From NCBI GenBank assembly GCA_036796255.1, contig DAIRDH010000011.1, positions 1 to 64,000 of the forward strand: a stretch of DNA of 64,000 nucleotides, read 5' to 3'. Within the stretch, counting starts at the first letter, position 1. Every line of letters begins with the position of its first letter. The notes beneath the pieces are model-generated. The model did no database searches. It was not told where the DNA came from and worked only from the letters and a program-made list of their open reading frames with translations. The position numbers and the translations under genes are program-made. Below, piece by piece: positions 59,800-64,000 of this stretch. Source of the DNA: T3Sed10-241 sp036796255. GTDB lineage: Bacteria > Bacteroidota > Bacteroidia > Flavobacteriales_D > Cryomorphaceae.

Positions 59800-59807
59800 A
59801 CACTATA
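59785..59807. promoter_or_regulatory. TATAGTGT-N7-ACACTATA operator-like palindrome (site C)
   Basis: Perfect 8-bp arms (59785-59792 and 59800-59807) with a 7-nt spacer that is itself the -7 promoter element. A protein bound here would block sigma access, so it reads as a repressor operator. It is the best member of the family of sites before pfkA, the sugar transporter and susC. Confidence 0.65.
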
Positions 59808-59829
59808 ACACTGATTTAATCTTTTAACA

Positions 59830-62825
59830 ATGAAAAACATTTTACTGACAGTCATTGGGTTGTGTGTGTTTTTAGGTTTGGGAGCACAGGTTACGCTCGA
59901 CCCACCTTTCCCAACGCAGGATGATGAAGTGACCATCACTTTCAACGCCACACAAGGCAATGGGGGGCTGACTGGTGTGGTGCCTGTATACATGCATACG
60001 GGGGTGATTTTGGAAGGTGAAACTGGTTGGCAAAATGTGCAAGGCAACTGGGGTACTGCTGATCCCAATGTAGTGATGACCTTCCTAGGTCCGAATATCC
60101 ATACCAAAACTATTAATATCAGTGAGTTTTATGGGCTACAACCGGGCGATGTGGTACAGCAACTGGCCTTTGTATTTCGCAATGCAGGTGGTACGCTCGA
60201 AGGCAAAACAGCCGATGGCGGGGATATCTTTGTTGACATTTTTCAAGCTGGTTTCAATGCTGGAATCACTGCTCCTGTAGCGCCTGAGGTGCTGCTTGAC
60301 TTTCCTGGCAACTTCACATTTACCGGACAGACCAATGAGGCTTCGACCATTACTTTGTACCGNNNNNNNNNNNNNNNNNNNNNNNNNNNNNNNNNNNNNN
60401 NNNNNNNNNNNNNNNNNNNNNNNNNNNNNNNNNNNNNNNNNNNNNNNNNNNNNNNNNNNNNNGCAACTTCACATTTACCGGACAGACCAATGAGGCTTCG
60501 ACCATTACTTTGTACCGCGACGATGTTAGTTTGAGCAGTGCGTCATCAGTGACCTCGCTTGCAACACAGGTCGACTTTTCGACATTGCCTACAGGGCAAT
60601 ACTGGCTTTGGATGGAGGCTGAAAGCGACGATAATGGCGAAATCCTGACCGATTCAACCTATGTGATTCTGCAGGGCCCACCGCAAGTGCAAGCAGCGCC
60701 TCCGGGCACCATTGACGGAATCAACTATATTGACGACAACACGGTGGTTTTGCAATTGCATGCACCGCTCAAGGATTATGTATACGTGCTGGGTGACTTC
60801 AACAACTGGCAGTTTAACCCGGATTACTTTTGCAAGAAAACGCCAAGCGGTGATCGCTGGTGGGTGCAAATCAACGACCTGGTGCCGAATGTAGAGTACC
60901 GTTTTCAGTACTCCATTGATCAGGAAGACCTGCGCATTGCAGATATCTACACCCACAAGATTCTCGACCCCTGGAATGACCCATGGATCGGTGAGGACCG
61001 CTATCCTGGTTTGATTGAATATCCTACAGGATTGACCAATCAGATTGTTTCGGTTTTGGAAACCAACCAGCAGCCTTACCCCTGGGTGGTGGAAGATTTC
61101 CAAAGACCACCCAAAGAGCGGCTGATGATTTATGAACTCCTCGTTCGTGACTTTACTGAAGCACGCACTTTTGAGGCGCTTATCGATACCCTCGACTACC
61201 TTGAAAATCTGGGTGTAAATGCGATTGAATTGATGCCTATCAATGAATTTGAAGGCAATGAAAGCTGGGGGTACAATCCATCATTCTACTTTGCAGTTGA
61301 TAAATACTACGGGCCGGCTGATGACCTCAAGCGTTTTATTGACGAATGCCACATGCGTGGAATTGCGGTCATTGTTGATGTGGTTTTCAACCATTCTTTC
61401 GGACAAAATCCGCAATTGCGCATGTATTCAGAGAATGGCCCAGCCGGGCCTCCACTTCCTACCAACCCATGGTACAACGTGGTTCCCAAACACCCCTTCA
61501 ATGTGGGGTATGATTACAACCATGACTCACCGGATGTGCAGGCATTTATGAAACGCAACATGCACTTCTGGATTGAAGAATTCAAGGTTGATGGTTACCG
61601 TTTTGACCTCAGTAAGGGCTTTACCCAAAATAACACCCTGGGCAATGTGGGTGCCTGGAATCAGTTTGACCAAAGCCGTGTAAACCATTGGTCGCGCATC
61701 AGGGATGAAATCTATGAAGTGGATGATGAGGTCTACCTCATTCTGGAGCACCTTGGTGACAATCCCGAAGAGACCGTACTTGCAAACAATGGCTTCATGT
61801 TGTGGGGCGGAATTCACAACCAGGCCAATGAATCGACCATGGGTTACAATGGCAACATCAACAGCGCGAGTTATCAAAACCGTGGCTGGAATGAGCCCAA
61901 CCTTGTGAGCTACATTGAAAGCCATGACGAAGAGCGCCTGATGTTCAAAAACCTGGCCTTTGGAAATCAGGCCAATCCTGAACACGATGTGAGGGACCTC
62001 GAAGTGGCGCTTTCAAGAATGGAAGCCATGATGGCCATCCACACCCCCTTGGTCGGTCCAAAGATGTTTTGGCAATTTGCAGAACTCGGTTACGATTACA
62101 GCATCAATCACTGTCCGGATGGCACGATCAATGAAGATTGCAGAACCGCAAATAAACCTGTGCGTTGGGACTATTTCGCAGTTCCTGAGCGCCAGAGGCT
62201 CTACAGGGTTACTGCTGCCATCAATAAGTTGAAGACCCAGAATGAAGCTTTTTCTTCTACAAACTTCACATGGGATGCCGCAGGACAAGGAAAGCGCCTC
62301 ATCATTCAGCACAGCAGTATGGATGTTGTAATCATCGCAAATTTCAGTGTGAATACTATTAACATGGTCCCCGGATTTACCCAAACGGGAACTTGGTATG
62401 ATTACTTCAGCGGCGAATCAATTGTAGAGAACAACCTTCAGAATGCATTCGAACTGCAACCCGGAGAGTACCGGGTTTACACCACCGTTCAGCTTGAAAC
62501 GCCTGACCTGAGTTTCGTGACCAATACAGATGATGCGGGTAGCAGGAACAAGGGCATTGCAATGACCGCCTATCCAAACCCTTTCGCAGACCAAACGCAG
62601 GTATCTTTTACCCTGGAGCAGGCGCAAAATGTACAGATCAGGGTATTGGATTTGAATGGACGTGAGGTTGCCAACCTGGGAAGTGGCATGCGGGCTGCAG
62701 GTCACCACATGGTGCGCTGGAATGGTGATAGCAATACAGGAGGGCAGTGCAAGAGTGGAATCTATATTGTTCAGTTGATTACCGATAGTGCTGTAGGCGC
62801 GGCAAAGGTAATGATACAGAGGTAG
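59830..62825 (+). CDS. T9SS-sorted GH13 alpha-amylase, split by a false assembly gap
   Basis: As printed, two frames (59830-60362 and from 60463 to 62825) are separated by 100 N and a duplicated 55-bp segment. Removing the N run and one copy (155 bp) joins them in frame into a 946-residue protein: signal peptide ending LGAQ, an N-terminal beta region, a CBM48-like domain (YVYVLGDFNNW), a GH13 barrel with nucleophile Asp541 (DGYRFDLSKG), acid Glu588 (LILEHLGD) and Asp648 (ESHDEERL), and a T9SS sorting domain (TAYPNPFADQTQ onward). Secreted starch-degrading enzyme. Residue numbers refer to the joined protein. Confidence 0.88.
60308..60362 (+). repeat. 55-bp end duplication, left copy
   Basis: Identical over 55 bp to 60463-60517 on the other side of the N run. 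It looks like overlapping contig ends rather than a biological repeat. Confidence 0.9.
60363..60462. other. Assembly gap of exactly 100 N
   Basis: A round-number N run placed by scaffolding. The flanking identical 55-bp ends and restored reading frame indicate that no real sequence is missing. Confidence 0.97.
60463..60517 (+). repeat. 55-bp end duplication, right copy
   Basis: Second copy of the sequence at 60308-60362. One of the two should be removed together with the N run. Confidence 0.9.
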
Positions 62826-62849
62826 TTAATTGCAGGATTAATTTTTAAT

Positions 62850-62868
62850 AAGTGTTCGCTTAACACAA
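62850..62868. promoter_or_regulatory. AAGTGT-N7-ACACAA palindrome upstream of susC (site E)
   Basis: AAGTGT (62850-62855), spacer TCGCTTA, ACACAA (62863-62868). It lies before a weak promoter-like pair, TTTG (62885-62888) and TATTCTTT (62909-62916, 20-bp spacer), about 125-145 bp upstream of the susC start. Confidence 0.5.
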
Positions 62869-62993
62869 AACAAAAAATGTTAATTTGGCCCTGTGAAAAG
62901 GACAGCTTATTCTTTTTTGGCTGCGACCACGATGCTTGAAATGATAAATTCAATGGGGCTCTGCTCCAATTAATGAAACCAACAACACACAAG

Positions 62994-64000
62994 ATGAGAG
63001 CTTACGCTAGTCACGTAATTATTGCACTCGGAACCTTACTCATGGCCTTTACGGTTCATGCACAAACCGTGGTAGGAACCGTTTATGATGAAAATGGCCA
63101 ACCCATGCCAGGAGTAACGGTGCGCGTAGATGGCACCAGTACTGGAGATGCTTCCGACCTTGATGGAAAGTACACCATTAATAACGTACCTGTAGGTGCC
63201 CAAAGTTTGATTTTTACCTTCATTGGTTATAAGCAAACCCGACAGCAGGTCAACGTGCCTCCTTCAGGACAGGTGGTAGCAAACCAAAAGATGGAACTTG
63301 ACCTGGCGGTGCTCGATGAGTTTGTCGTGGTTGGCTACGGTGTTCAGCGCAAGCGTGAGGTGACCGGTTCCATTACCAAAGTGGATGCTAAAAAGATCAG
63401 AGATATTCCGACACCCAGTTTTGAAGCTGGATTGCAAGGTAAAGCTGCAGGTGTGCAGGTTACCACAGGAAGCGGATTGGCAGGATCTGCGTCAGTTGTG
63501 CGCATACGTGGTATCGCTTCCATCTCTGCCGCAGGAGACCCGCTCTATGTGGTAGATGGTATCCCTATCACCCAGGATTTCTTTTTGAACGCCAACCGTG
63601 GCGCGATGAATAACAATCCTTTGGCCACGATCAACCCCAATGATATTGAAAGTGTGGAAGTGCTCAAAGATGCGGCGGCAACAGGTATTTACGGAAGTAG
63701 GGGTGCCAATGGCGTAATCTTGGTGACCACCAAAAGAGGCACTGGCAAGGGCTGGAAGCACAACGTCGACACACGACATGGTATTTCAGTTCCTACAGCA
63801 CGCCCCAACATGCTCAATAGCAGTGAATATCTGCAGCTTTATCAAGAGGCCTGGGAAAATGATGGCAATGTGGGACTGGCCAGCCTGCCTGGTGGTATTT
63901 CCTGGGATCAGGCCCGCCGCACCAATACGGATTGGGTAGACGAAACAGTAGGGGTTGGATTTAAGCAAGCTTATAACTACTCAGCGCAATATGGCGGCAA
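62994..64000 (+). CDS. SusC/RagA TonB-linked outer membrane receptor (5' part)
   Basis: The frame is open to the window end (335 codons visible, no stop). ATG at 62994, with an in-frame ATG at 62973 as alternative. Signal peptide ending TVHAQ, a carboxypeptidase-like regulatory domain (TVVGTVYDENGQPMPGVTV to GYKQTRQQVNV), the TonB-box-like LDEFVVVGYGVQRKREVTGS, and the plug domain with GVQVTTGSGLAGSASVVRIRG, YVVDGIPI and VEVLKDAAATGIYGSRGANG, all SusC hallmarks. It should import maltodextrins across the outer membrane; a SusD partner is expected beyond the window. Confidence 0.95.
   Translation, partial: MRAYASHVIIALGTLLMAFTVHAQTVVGTVYDENGQPMPGVTVRVDGTSTGDASDLDGKYTINNVPVGAQSLIFTFIGYKQTRQQVNVPPSGQVVANQKMELDLAVLDEFVVVGYGVQRKREVTGSITKVDAKKIRDIPTPSFEAGLQGKAAGVQVTTGSGLAGSASVVRIRGIASISAAGDPLYVVDGIPITQDFFLNANRGAMNNNPLATINPNDIESVEVLKDAAATGIYGSRGANGVILVTTKRGTGKGWKHNVDTRHGISVPTARPNMLNSSEYLQLYQEAWENDGNVGLASLPGGISWDQARRTNTDWVDETVGVGFKQAYNYSAQYGG

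Larger units (their letters stand above)
59174..59829. other. 656-bp gene-free region
   Basis: No frame of gene length or family pattern was found on either strand between the CotH gene and the amylase gene. The last 62 bp hold the amylase promoter and palindrome. On the minus strand (about 59400-59660) short out-of-frame pieces could be decayed coding sequence, but no family was recognised. Confidence 0.55.

Noticed and set aside
60308..60517. 55-bp direct repeat as a biological repeat or integration site
   Set aside because: The copies flank exactly 100 N and collapsing them restores a reading frame, which points to contig-end overlap.

Overview
The window comes from a Bacteroidota genome, most likely a marine-type Flavobacteriales/Cryomorphaceae-like lineage. 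The evidence is seven secreted proteins with Por-type (T9SS) C-terminal sorting domains, a SusC/RagA TonB-linked receptor, DUF4249 and DUF1684 proteins, a NrtR-like Nudix regulator, promoters of the Bacteroidota TTTG/TAnnTTTG type and almost no Shine-Dalgarno sequences. A 100-N run flanked by a 55-bp duplication shows this is a scaffolded draft assembly or MAG. No rRNA, tRNA, CRISPR array, prophage or insertion sequence was recognised.

Layout. 0.1-4.7 kb: three minus-strand genes for secreted or surface proteins. 5-10.2 kb: a tight minus-strand run DUF6702 - nth - POT-like transporter - zinc metalloprotease, divergent from a HupE/UreJ-like gene. 11-14.3 kb: DoxX, a DUF2442 gene with a relic of its DUF4160 partner, and an M1 aminopeptidase. 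14.4-18.5 kb: thioesterase, gamma-glutamyltransferase, cyclophilin, DUF1883 and a Swt1/HEPN-like protein. 18.6-27.4 kb: small secreted and membrane proteins, OxyR, an NhaC antiporter and an MMPL transporter. 27.6-28.1 kb: an AT-rich parDE pair whose toxin carries a premature stop. 28.4-36.3 kb: dnaK, a DUF4249 lipoprotein, panB, an RluA-type pseudouridine synthase, a small T9SS protein, hsp20, a dnaJ-like gene and the Nudix regulator.

36.6-64 kb is the coherent functional block: starch/maltodextrin utilisation joined to upper glycolysis. A nine-gene plus-strand run encodes PfkA, a BadF-type sugar kinase, beta-phosphoglucomutase, a GH65 phosphorylase, two GH13 lipoproteins, methylglyoxal synthase, class II FBP aldolase and Pgi. 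Read as a pathway, maltodextrin is hydrolysed, maltose is phosphorolysed to beta-glucose-1-P plus glucose, both become glucose-6-P, and Pgi-PfkA-FbaA deliver trioses, with MgsA as an overflow branch. It is followed by a secreted PCMD-like protein, a GPH/SUC-type sugar transporter, a secreted GH13 enzyme, a four-repeat starch-binding-like T9SS protein, a T9SS esterase, a T9SS CotH protein, a large T9SS GH13 amylase split by the false gap, and the start of a susC gene.

The most interesting signal is a recurrent palindrome, (A/T)AGTGT-N7-ACAC, seen in front of pfkA, the sugar transporter, the amylase and susC, with a weaker copy between the divergent GH13 and starch-binding genes and one copy near 4.8 kb. 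At the amylase gene it is a perfect 8-7-8 palindrome that encloses the -7 promoter element, which suggests an undescribed operator of a maltodextrin/glycolysis regulon. Other points to check are an endonuclease III without its Fe-S cysteines, two toxin-antitoxin-like pairs in which only the antitoxin-side gene is intact, twin identical-stem hairpins before doxX, and the 155-bp scaffolding artefact in the amylase gene.
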